From Dimorphilus gyrociliatus (taxonomy: Eukaryota > Annelida > Polychaeta > Dinophilidae): a stretch of DNA of 61,569 nt. This document shows positions 44,080-53,444 of the stretch, piece by piece. The stretch's first letter is position 1. Every line of letters starts with the position of its first letter. Below the pieces are notes generated by a model that was not told where the DNA came from, made no database searches, and worked only from the letters and a program-made list of their open reading frames with translations. Location: the NCBI GenBank assembly GCA_904063045.1, contig CAJFCJ010000064.1, forward strand, positions 100,854 through 162,422. Reading direction: 5' to 3'. Made by a program: the position numbers and the translations under genes.

Positions 44080-44591
44080 ATGGAAATAATTTCTTTAGAA
44101 AGTAAGGAAAGATTTCAACTACAAAAAAACTACTTTTCTAATGTCTTTTTTGATATTTTCAAAAGGATATTCTGGTCTTTTATAACATTATCTGCTATAA
44201 CATGTTTTATCTACGTTCTTGGGCATAGGATTAAAACTTATCAAAGCTATCCTAAAAGCGTTAATGTTGAAGTGATTTATTCAAATCAGTTGAAATTTCC
44301 AACTGTGATAATATGCAATGAAAACTCGTTTAGGTAGTTTTTTCTGTGTTTTTTCTTAGGAACGGGGTTGATCCTCTAAGAATATCTTTCTGTGATTGCT
44401 CTAGAATAACTAGAACTTTTGAATTGGGTTTGTATGATAAGGTTGAGGAAGTCTTCACTGGCAATTATAGAAAATGGCCAAAGAATGAAGAAAAAGATGG
44501 CGATAAAATACTTGATAACTGCCTAACTAAATTTCCCCAAGGCAGACAGGAAATATCCATTATCAAAGATGCAATGATAAGAAATGTGTAA
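44080..44591 (+). CDS. DEG/ENaC sodium channel N-terminal part
   Basis: The frame starts MEIISLESKERFQLQ, has the cytoplasmic-to-TM1 region (FKRIFWSFITLSAITCFIYV) and the conserved post-TM1 strand KFPTVIICNENSFR, equivalent to the FPAVTICN.N motif of amiloride-sensitive channels. A candidate intron, 44334-44359, is only 26 nt long (GTAG, T-rich, TTAG); splicing it gives SFR-NGVDPLRISFC and another 78 codons (EEVFTGNYRKWPKNEEKDGD; ILDNCLTKFPQ) before a stop at 44591. The cysteine-rich ectodomain core and TM2 are missing. Downstream on the same strand MAM exons begin at 44796, so the fragment may be the start of a fusion gene or a truncated channel. The donor after 44585 (GTGTAA) would allow continuation. 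Confidence 0.65.
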
Positions 44592-45141
44592 TTATCTTTT
44601 TATCACCAAAAGCAACCACCAAACAACTCAAAAAAAAGAATAAATATTTAATCTGATGGCAATTATGATGTTTTTAAATGGATATGCTGAATAAATGATG
44701 ATAGCTTTTAAAATAATTTATAAGGCCAATGTAAAAATATTTTAGTCAGTTAAGGCAACTTTTATCTGACAACAGTTCAGCAATAAATATTTTAGTTTGC
44801 TAATGAGCAGGGAAACTTATGTGAATTCTATCAAACTGATAAAGATGATTTTGACTGGGTAAAGCAAATTGGACCAACTGGTACATTTGACACAGGTCCA
44901 ATTGAAGATCACACAACGGGTAGAGGCTATTACATCTATGTTGAAGCTACAAACAGGGAACGAGGGTCTGTAGCAAAATTAATATCACCTTTTTTACAAT
45001 CAAAGAGTAAACTTTGTATGGAATTTTATTACAAGTGAGTCATTAATATCCATCTTTTAATTTTATTTTATAGGGAAGTTAGGTTAGATACTATCCAAAT
45101 CCACTTTTGAATTATTGTCTAATAAGCATTTTAATTACTTT

Positions 45142-45172
45142 ATTGTTCTACTATGGGTAACTCCTTCAAAGT
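45142..45172 (-). repeat. 31-bp perfect inverted repeat, left arm
   Basis: It is the exact reverse complement of 45382-45412, which codes for part of the kringle domain (DFEGVTHSRT). The left arm lies in the interrupted MAM region. Confidence 0.95.
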
Positions 45173-45381
45173 AACAATTGAACCTGGAGTTTTTCAAGTC
45201 ATTGTTGAAGGGATTGTTTCCGGTGGAAAATTAGGAGACATTGCTATAGATGATGTAAAAATTGGAAAGTGTAGTTCTCTAGGTAGAAATAAGAGAAGAA
45301 TGTAAAAAAAATAGTTCTAATTACTTGTTTTGTAAAATAAATATTTAGTTTCAGAATGTAAACGTAACGTAATAGGAGAAG

Positions 45382-45412
45382 ACTTTGAAGGAGTTACCCA
45401 TAGTAGAACAAT
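45382..45412 (+). repeat. 31-bp perfect inverted repeat, right arm
   Basis: Partner of 45142-45172, 209 bp apart. It is inside the first kringle exon. Confidence 0.95.
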
Positions 45413-45692
45413 TAAGAATATTACTTGTCTAAAATGGACAGAACTAGTGACAATTATTCTTAAGCAATCTGAAAAGGAGCTATTTGAATTTCCTGGCACA
45501 AGCCTTGAACAAGTTGTTCAATTAAACAAATACATAAACATTAAAATTTTCAACTTTACATAATTATTCTTTTCTTTCTAGGCTAATAACTTTTGTAGAA
45601 ATCCAACAAAAGATCCCAAAGGTCCTTGGTGTTTTACAACATATTCTGGTTTAAGAGAATATTGTAATATTCCATTAGAATCTGTTTGTTTG

Positions 45693-45899
45693 GGATATGA
45701 CAGAAAACGTCCCCAAATTCATGATTTAACCCTAACCATAACCTAGCCCTTGTCTCTCCTTAACCTTTTTGTTTGCTCCTAACCCTTAGATGGAACCCCC
45801 CTAACTATAAATCAAAAGCTACTTTACCCCTCCTAACCATTTTTCAATCCGAAATGTTGCTTTCAAAAATCTCATTTGGGGACGTTTTCTGTCAGCCCC
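45693..45899 (+). mobile_element. MITE, 207 bp, perfect 9-bp duplication, next to kringle exon
   Basis: Ends are GGATATGACAGAAAACGTCC and, inverted, GGGGCTGACAGAAAACGTCC. The target duplication is GTTTGTTTG (45684-45692 and 45900-45908). The duplicated bases include GTTTGT, a splice donor sequence used elsewhere in the window, directly after the kringle's YCNIPLES, so the insertion may have preserved a donor on its left side. Confidence 0.95.
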
Positions 45900-45922
45900 G
45901 TTTGTTTGTAACAAACAAACAA

Positions 45923-46053
45923 GATTGATGGAAAATGTCTAGAAATGAGATAAAATTTGAGATTAAAAAATTGTTAGGAGAAATAAGATACTCAAAAAAG
46001 CCAAGTCTTGGTTGAGATTAAAACATAGATTTGTGGACATTTTCCATCACATG
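45923..46053 (-). mobile_element. MITE fragment, degenerate
   Basis: It begins GATTGATGGAAAATGTCTAG and ends 'GTGGACATTTTCCATCACAT', weak relatives of the family termini, with a shortened interior. It lies 23 bp from a complete copy. Confidence 0.6.
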
Positions 46054-47935
46054 GCTTTATACATACAGAATTTTGCCCAATTGATTTGTAAAAATGGTGG
46101 GTCTAAAGTAATGGTTAAGAATAAAAAAGGGTGTAGTTTTGGCATTTTCCACAACATTCAAATATTTCTTTGGATGTTAGTCTGTAAAAATATATTTTCA
46201 AACAGGAGTGATAGCCAATTGTGATTTTGAGGACAGTTTCATCTCTGGCTATCAAAATTGGAGAACTTTGGACAAAACAATTCAATGGGAAAGATATAAA
46301 GGACAAAAACTAAATCAACCCTTCTTGGATATGGTAGTCTTGCTATAGATCACACAAAGAAGTCACCTTTTGGCTATTATATGCTAGCTAATTCGTACAA
46401 TGATAAACAAATGGAAGGTCAATCGGCCCTGCTCCTGTCTCCTCTCTTTTCAAAGTCACCAACCAACAGTTGTCTAAGATTCTATTATTATATGCACAGT
46501 TTTAACAGCAACCTATTGAGTATGGGCCACCTAACTATTAGTATATTTTATAACAATATCGACATTGAGCATCTGTACAGAATTGTTGGCAAACAAAAAG
46601 CAGAATGGCAATTGGCACAGATCAACATACCACCAATAGACAAGCCATTCTCCTTTCTATTTGACGCTCAAATTGGACACAATCATCTATCAGACATTGC
46701 TATTGACGATATCACTTTTAACAATAATGAACAATGCGATACATTTAATGTGAATGCAAGACTGGAGAAATAATAAATAAGACTCAAATTTGTGATGGAA
46801 CTGCCAACTGCCTTGATAGAAGTGATGAAACAACTGATAAATGTCTGCTAAGGTTGTTGTTAAAATTTTGTTGTTGTTTAAAAAAAAGAAAAATGATCCA
46901 AATACTAATCAGATAATAATGATTCCTGTTCTTTCAATGACAACTTTATGTGTGGTTATACAAGTAGTGGCCCTGTGGATTTCTTCTGGAAAAGGAATGA
47001 GGTTCTATTGCCAAATGAGAAAGGTTAGTAATGAGTAGTTTTCCCTATTGAAAAAAAGGGGAATGAAAGGAAATTTGAAAACTACCATTTTTCTTTAATC
47101 AATTAGAATATCAATCAGTTGTTGAATGGGAAGGGAAGCTTTACAGAGGCTTCTCAGGCTTCTCATCTAATCTCATCTCACCAGAAGTAACCATTGAAGA
47201 AGAAGCAAGATGTCTAGAACTTGATCTATATTCGACATTTTCCTTCTCTATATGCGATAGATTCAGAATTATTCAAGAATTCCAATTCACTCACAAAACA
47301 TTATTCAAGTAAAGACAGTTTGTTTTTCCTTTCCATTGCAGTTATATAATTGATAGAGTATTGAAAATCCTACAGCTACCTGTTGAAATTTGTACAAGAA
47401 AGAAAATGGAATAAAATAATAGTGCCAGTCTATCCTGGAAAGGGTCGCATAATATTCAAAATATACTCCAATGCATCAGCTTATCAACATCACTATAAAA
47501 TTTTGCTCAGAGATGTACAACTGCACAGAGAGAATTGCAGAGTGATGCGTACCTATAAATCTTTCCTCCTTCTGTCCTCATTTCAAATATAAACTAGTAT
47601 TTAATTTTTTTTTTCAATAGAGGAAACATGGAAGAATGATTTCAAAATGTCCTGTGTTTTTCATAACCACAAATTTTGCGGATTTTCACAAGATTTCAAC
47701 AATAGCTATGGATAATTTATCTTAAGAAAAGAATTTAAGAATGAGATTTACTATGCCTCTCTCCATGTAAAAGACTTATTGACTTCAGTTAAAAAACCTG
47801 TTAAATTAACTTCGCCTAAATTTAATGTTACATCACCAACATGTTTTCAATTTTGGTAAGCAAAAACCAACAAACTGTTCATTTATCTATTTCTAAACAT
47901 ACTTTTAAAGGTTGACCTTGTTCAATACTGAACCA

Positions 47936-48075
47936 ATGTACAACTTTGGTTATATTTTACATGCTTGAACTCAAATAAACCGTTTTAATTTAAATATTTG
48001 TTTAAAGGTTCGAGTAGAACCAGTATTGTTATAACTTGCAAACGTATAGATTTTGCCAGCAAGAGCAGTACAATA
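47936..48075 (+). mobile_element. Internally deleted LTR plus shared tail
   Basis: The first 40 bp (TGTACAACTTTGGTTATATT) are the LTR start. They are joined directly to the LTR end (AAATAAACCGTTTTAATTT) and then to the tail 'GGTTCGAGTAGAACCAGTAT' seen at 29867. The middle of the LTR is missing. Confidence 0.7.
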
Positions 48076-48307
48076 TTAAAGACAATAATATAATGAAAAC
48101 AAACTATAAGTAAGTAAAAGTCCATGATAACAATAATAAATAAACAATAAATCTGTATCTTGATTAATAACACAGGCTCAATGATACAAATAACTAAACA
48201 TGAATTTGCAAGTAAACTATCTTCCTTGCTGTTTTTTGACTTGAGAGATGAAAAATTGTATTATTAGTCTTAATTCTTAAATGTAGATAAAATATTTCTC
48301 TGCTTAC

Positions 48308-48498
48308 CTCAAGTAGAAGAGTTTTAAAGTTGGTAGATTTTTTAAAAGACTCTCCATTTCGATGACATATTAACAGTAAGTTGAAAATTATTACAGCATC
48401 AATCCTTGATGAATGAATTGTATAATTAAAGATATTGATAGATTTTTGAACAGCTTTAGAACAAGCTATCTCAGTTAAATATTTCCATATCTCTAATC
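48308..48498 (-). CDS. Isolated exon of an unknown gene
   Basis: A 191-nt open stretch bounded by a good acceptor (ATTCTAG at 48499-48505) and donor (GTAAGC at 48307) encodes LEIWKYLTEIACSKAVQKS followed by INIFNYTIHSSRIDAV and CHRNGESFKKSTNFKTLLLE, an alpha-helical, HEAT-like composition. I found no neighbouring exon that joins with confidence and do not recognise the family. Confidence 0.35.
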
Positions 48499-48648
48499 CT
48501 AGAATACAAATATTTTATATGTACAATGATTCTTATAATAAAAATAAAACGATAGTTTGGGAGAAAATGTCTGGATTTTTTAATTTTTATACTTATGTGA
48601 CAATTTCTTTAAAATCTTGTGACATATTTTTCTCTCAATTTATATTAG

Positions 48649-48801
48649 ATTAACTAATAACCCAGCACAGTTCTCCTTTGTTCCTGAAGCATATGCAAAC
48701 TTAGCCCAAATAAAAGATGAATTAGTTGAAAATCTTTATCAATTTGCATTTGGGTTGATAGAAAACTCTGGAGAAAAAGATGGCCTTGGCCAAGCTATAT
48801 A
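48649..48801 (+). other. Isolated 50-codon exon-like frame
   Basis: After an acceptor-like TTAG, a plus-strand frame reads FVPEAYANLAQIKDELVENL then QFAFGLIENSGEKDG and stops. Composition is coding-like. No partner exon or family is recognised. It is on the strand opposite the exon at 48308-48498. Confidence 0.3.
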
Positions 48802-48867
48802 AAATGATTAACATAATCTTTTCCAATGTTTTCTATCAGATTCACCAAGGTATTTTGCTTTTTTTGC

Positions 48868-50218
48868 CTACATTTCCTCTTTCATTTTCCTTCTTTTACT
48901 GGTAAAATGTTTAATGAAATCTTTCACTGAATAATTGGCCAAATTAACTAGAGTGTTCATAGGTAGAATAACACCAACGATTAGTCCATCAAATAACGGT
49001 TTTATGCTATCATTTTCAGTTACCTTCCAAATTCCTTTTTTAGGTTTAATACAAGCAAAGATAAGCATTATTTAGACATAAAAAATTGTAATAAATGTTC
49101 AACCAAGATAGACAATAGGTGTCCAGGAAATGATATTTAAAAGTGATGCCAGAATGCTGTTAAAAGCTATGATGAATTTAAAAATTTTGAGGTATCATCT
49201 TTATGAATTTCCTTTCTACGTAAAGCAACTTCATTTACGATTAAAAAGTACATTATTGCTACAGAAATATAAATGAGATAGACAATTAAAGAGTTGAGAA
49301 TAAATGAATAAATCCATCCATTGAACTTTTCACCTACAGAAAAGATATTGTTACAAGTTCTCTTTGAATTCAAATAATTCTGGAATGAACAAAGTGTAAA
49401 TGAATGAATGAATGAATGAATGAATGATTGAAGGCAATACCTCAAAAATTAAAACTGGTAACATTAAATTTTGAAACCATTTGCTCTCAATATTTTTCAG
49501 ATTTGTTTCGCTTAAATCTAGAAAAACCAATTTAAAATATTTAAATACACTTTCTGGTGTTTTTAAAAGACTTCGCGTTAGATTTAAATAAACAATTTCC
49601 GGTTGTGTAATTATGTCTAAAAATATCTCTGGTTGAGTGACATTTTCAAGAAATAATAATTTAACAATAAATCCGCTGGTGGTTAGTGTGGGTGGGTTTG
49701 AAAATTTCATACTAGAGCATTGAATATGATATGTTGTGGGACAACTGCAGTTGTTTGGACAATAAAATGTAGAATTGCGGTAGAGTTCGTCGTCACCTCC
49801 ATATTTGCAGTCGTAAATTCCATTGCATATTTGGCTAATATTGAGATAAGTTAGTTCATTTTTGCACCTAAAATAAGCAGGTGGATGGAAATCATCTGCA
49901 AGAAGATGGGTAAATGAGGTATAAGAGCAACAGCAGTAACGACAGTCAACCAACTGCAAAATTCTTCATCTTCTCCCATACTGCAATGCCAAATACCATC
50001 GCATACATTTTTGATAGGAATACAATACAAAATATCCCTACAGAGAAATTCCCCAACTAAACATTCACTCTTATCACAATAGCGGAAATCATTGTAGATA
50101 GGATATGATTTCGTGACCATGATACCCATAGATGAGTACATTAATTTACATTTTGTTCTCTTCCACATATACGAAGATTGCTGGTGGAGCATATAATTTG
50201 AATAGTGAAGATTATCAT
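48868..50218 (-). pseudogene. Relaxin-receptor-like (LDLa-LRR-GPCR) gene lacking TM1-TM4
   Basis: From 50218 downward: exon 49955-50218 encodes an LDLa (CLVGEFLCRDILYCIPIKN, VCDGIWHCSMGEDEEFC). Exon starting 49895 carries a second LDLa-like module (FHPPAYFRCKNE; ICNGIYDCKYGGDDE), an LRR cap (CPNNCSCPTTYHIQC) and LRRs (EIVYLNLTRSLLKTPE; LVFLDLSETNLKNIES). Around 49400 the frame runs into an AATG microsatellite. From 49333 a TM5-like helix follows (LNSLIVYLIYISVAIMYFL), then after a frame change TM6 (AFNSILASLLNIISWTPIVY) and, past a possible intron, TM7 (DGLIVGVILPMNTLVNLANYS), matching the RXFP-type ILPINS.LNP. TM1-TM4 are missing. Confidence 0.65.
49400..49428 (+). repeat. AATG microsatellite, about seven units
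   Basis: 'ATGAATGAATGAATGAATGA' continues to 49428. It marks the place where the LRR part and the TM5 part of the minus-strand receptor meet. Confidence 0.95.
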
Positions 50219-50603
50219 CTAAACAAGCAAATTGAAATGGTTAGGATAAAAAATGAGTAGTGAATGCATGAGAATAGCAGATAGGAATTTAAAATTTTTT
50301 CAAAAATTACTGTTTTGTAGGCAAACATTTCTGAAAATCTATAAGGAAAATGATGAAAGGATTAGAAATTATTTCGTAAATATCCAGTATAAAAATAGTA
50401 ATTTACTGCAAAAGCTTTCATCTTCAGCTCCTCCACCTCTCAAATCTGGAATATAATCACACACTCTGGAAGTTCTAAATTCGATTGCCTAACTTTGCTG
50501 TCAAGACATTATCAAGGATAGCTTAAGAATATTAAGAAAATCATCAAGCAATAAAACTCCTTTTCAAATGATAAATTCTCCATACAAGCATGACATTTTT
50601 CAG

Positions 50604-51974
50604 GTGCAACGGAGAAAGAAACTGCATTGATTACTCTGATGAGCAGTGTAAAAAAGTATGATCTTTAAATTTCTTTCTCTCTTACCTATATCTTTCCTGA
50701 TACAATTCACTAGAAGAAGAATGCAAACCAGGCTGGCTTCATTGCGATCTTAAATCGCATTGTAGCGAAAGAGATGACGAAGGAGGCAAAGTTTGTTTGA
50801 GCTTTCCGAAATTTTATTGGAGTTCTACTGAAGGTCCTTTTAGTGTTGGTGTTGCTTGTTGTTTCCTTCTCTCTACTAATTTAATCTTTATTCCATTAGC
50901 CTTCTTGCAGAGTTTTCACTGGATAATTATAAAAATGACAAAAGATGCCATTTAATAAGTTAAAAAGCTCAATTCAAACTTGTTCGAATATCATTCAAAC
51001 AAATATTCAAAGATGTTGCATTGTAGGATTTATAATAATTATTATGGTATTGAATATTTTTGGAATAGTTTTTAATATTTTTTCTGGTAGAAAAATTGAC
51101 AAATTAATGAAAATAGCTCTGTATTTTTGTCAAATTCTAACTGGATTATCCCTATCAATAACGTTTTACGCCGACATCTATTACAGACATCCGGGTAATT
51201 ATCTCAGAAATGAAAGTTCTTGGAAGAATAGTATCCTTTGTAAACTATCTGGAATACTAATGAGTTTCTCAATCCTTTGTACTGTTGCTATAGAAACACT
51301 GATTTTAGTGTGTCGCAAAGAGGAAAAGAAAACGTATACATTTCAAATTTTTATCTTGGCGTTCAATGTCAAAATACAATTGATAAAATTGGTTTTACAA
51401 TACATGACAAACTGTCTTGGGCAACATCAATTCTATTTTGGCTATCAATAACAAGTTTAGGTGATTTTTTTCTCCTCATCAAATTCACTCTACTAAAAAG
51501 CAAACTTCACTGAAAATATAGGCCTATTTTCTATTTATGGAAATACTTTATTTAAAGACACAATCTATCAGATAGTTTTAGTACATGTTCTACCATTACA
51601 CTCTGTGAAAGTGAGCATTTTTCATATTTTCTCTCTTTTATATTATAGACATCAAATTGTAAATGGCGTAAATAAGAAGACAAATGAGAAATGTAAGCTA
51701 TTTTCCTACTAGATGGATTGCTGATTAAACGATATGAATTTTTCTCCTCCTCTTTATAGTATTAATCTTTATAAAAGAATTTGAAATTTTTAAAGAAAAT
51801 TTAAATTTTAAATTTAAAAAACTTACCCATCCCAAACAAATGTTAACTTTCTGCCAAGTAGTTTTAAATTTTATTTCAATTAGTCATGCGTCTGTTATAT
51901 GTTTTGATGGTGAAATCAACTTTAATTCCATGTTTAATAAATATGTTGAAAATGTGCAGGATTTTATGTCCTGA
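50604..51974 (+). CDS. LGR/relaxin-receptor-like GPCR with LDLa and TM1-TM3
   Basis: Exon 50604-50655 encodes an LDLa core (CNGERNCIDYSDEQC). Exon 50714-50833 is another Cys-rich piece (GWLHCDLKSHCSERDDEGG). A long frame from 50945 holds TM1 (CCIVGFIIIIMVLNIFGIVF), TM2 (IALYFCQILTGLSLSITFYA), an extracellular loop with Trp and Cys (SSWKNSILCKL) and TM3 (SGILMSFSILCTVAIETLIL). The order 'RGEY...W...C.L.G.L...S...S' is that of relaxin receptors. After TM3 two frames overlap (51277-51513 contains FWLSITSLGDFFLLIKF). Small exons 51649-51692 and 51760-51974 give a hydrophilic end (LLIFIKEFEIFKENLNF). A full 7TM cannot be assembled, so frameshift or missed introns remain possible. Confidence 0.55.
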
Positions 51975-52095
51975 AGCATGAATATTATGATAAATGAAGG
52001 AAGAAGGTTTCATTTTCAAATGTTTCTATTCTAAGATACAACTCTACAATAAAAATTTTCACCTGAGACATTTATTCATCCATTTTCCTACCTCA

Positions 52096-52551
52096 CTACA
52101 ACAGAAAATAGCAATACTGTAAAATTGTATGAGGATTTTTTTGGCACTGCTCAACCATTGCTTTTTTTTGTAAGATAATCTTACAAATGGAACTCTGACA
52201 AAAACATTCGTACGCGCATTTCTCATTGGAATCAACCAATATACAAGAAAGAAAATTTCCACTCCATAAATCGTTGGCATTAAAATATTGATTATAACCC
52301 TGCGAATAAACTAAAGCATAAGGTTCGCTGTTTGATTTCGAACATTCAAAATTTCTTCCTCTAATTTCTACTCCAACACTGGAACTCATCGGCTTATAAA
52401 TCTGATATAAAAATTTCTGGTCAAAAGTGGTTGAAGTCAGATTTGCGCATGTCTCATATCTATTAGGAATCGGCAATCCTCCCTTATTACAAAGGCTATC
52501 AATCATAAAATTCGATTTGCCTCCTAAATTCTGACCAATTTCCGGAATTAC
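52096..52551 (-). CDS. Last exon of a Cys-rich secreted protein
   Basis: An acceptor (TTTTTCAG) precedes an open stretch of 150 codons: VIPEIGQNLGGKSNFMI, CNKGGLPIPNRYETCANL, SSSVGVEIRGRNFECS, and a Cys-rich end CAYECFCQSSICKI. The end resembles the final strand and Cys cluster of FTP/F5-8C-like modules in this window, though weakly. Upstream exons are not identifiable in 52.56-52.88 kb. Low-complexity end (ILQYCYFLL) precedes the stop. Confidence 0.4.
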   Translation of the reverse strand, partial: VIPEIGQNLGGKSNFMIDSLCNKGGLPIPNRYETCANLTSTTFDQKFLYQIYKPMSSSVGVEIRGRNFECSKSNSEPYALVYSQGYNQYFNANDLWSGNFLSCILVDSNEKCAYECFCQSSICKIILQKKAMVEQCQKNPHTILQYCYFLL

Positions 52552-52889
52552 TGAAAAATACAATTATTTATATAAACAATCTAAGATTTGGGGAATGTGA
52601 CCAAACACAATGTCTTTTTAAAATAAAAAAGAACCTTCTGGATGCTGAAAGGAATCAGAAAGGAACATCTTCTGGAAAGAAAACTTTTATCTATTATACA
52701 AAGAATGGTTGTAAATTTCAAACAGCAGCTGCCAGGTCAATCAGAATGAAAATTGGCAATTAAATTGAAGAACCAAAACTAAAAGTTGCAAGGCTCACTG
52801 TGTTACTACAATTAGGTATAAAAGATGATGTTGGCAAAAAAACACCAACAGTTCCAACAAGTTACATTTGTTAAGACTATTTGTGGACA

Positions 52890-53005
52890 AACTTGAAAGG
52901 TTCTATTTGTGTGAGTACTTTGGCAAGTTGGTCAATGATTGGAAAGGACGAATACTGTTCTGAAAAAGCGGAAATTCCTACAATTACAATACAACAAAGT
53001 ACAAA
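52890..53005 (-). repeat. Short dispersed repeat R3
   Basis: 'AGGTTCTATTTGTGTGAGTA', 'CAATGATTGGAAAGGACGAA', 'GAAATTCCTACAATTACAAT'. It matches 11125 in orientation and 13438 and 54212 inverted. Confidence 0.75.
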
Positions 53006-53296
53006 TATTTTAGCCTGCTTCAACAGACCAATTTGATGATTATCAAAGCTTGACCCTTCCTTAACAATTGCAAAACTTTCTTTTCCTGACTCTGTAATTG
53101 ATTTACTTGGTGTTGCCTCAAATGAACTTTCATCAGAAGCATTGATGAAATTTCTGAATGTCTTTGGCTCATAATTGTCATCAGTAGAATCATCAATATC
53201 TGTAGAACTTTCAGATGAAAAATCAAAAAAAAATAAAGCTATCATAGGATTAAAAAATATTGTTAAATATTTTATATTCTGACAAAATCTTACCAA
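53006..53296 (-). other. Acidic open frame adjoining repeat R3
   Basis: The frame FFDFSSESSTDIDDSTDDN followed by YEPKTFRNFINASDESSFEA and SITESGKESFAIVKEGSSF is acidic and Ser-rich, unlike chance AT-rich translation. It then reads into repeat R3. It may be an exon of a transposase-type gene (acidic linkers of this kind occur in the MULE at 38.8 kb). No domain is recognised. Confidence 0.3.
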
Positions 53297-53444
53297 AGAT
53301 AGTTGTTTGGTAAATATTAAAGAGCTTTAATATACAGGAAATGCTTGTTTATTGTTTAAATATCAATGAAAAATTGATATGAATATACAGGTTTGTTGTT
53401 TTGTTTTATCATAAAATATAAACAAGTTTTTTTCTATCCTTTTC

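Larger units (their letters stand above)
44796..47858 (+). pseudogene. MAM-kringle-MAM-LDLa-MAM-MAM extracellular gene, disrupted
   Basis: Exon 44796-45034 encodes the first half of a MAM domain (DFDWVKQIGPTGTFDTGP, KLCMEFYY). Its second half (MGNSFKVTIEP, GDIAIDDVKIGKC) lies at 45155-45283, but the acceptor and frame between them are broken. A kringle is split at 45357-45600 (CKRNVIGEDFEGVTHSRTI; NFCRNPTKDPKGPWCFTTYS; EYCNIPLES). Right after it a MITE is inserted (45693-45899). A second MAM (46.2-46.73 kb) has a frame change before SLAIDHTKKSPFGYYML and ends LSDIAIDDITF; then an LDLa-like piece (KTQICDGTANCLDRSDET). A third MAM runs 46.95-47.55 kb (DSCSFNDNFMCGYTSSG; HYKILLRDVQLHRENC). A fourth starts MSCVFHNHKFCGFSQD and meets a TAA. 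The order recalls MAM/LDLa mosaic proteins such as MALRD1; adhesion or receptor roles are typical. Confidence 0.7.

Noticed and set aside
46012-46306. Short frames in both directions
   Set aside because: They lie across a degenerate MITE and the shifted start of a MAM exon.
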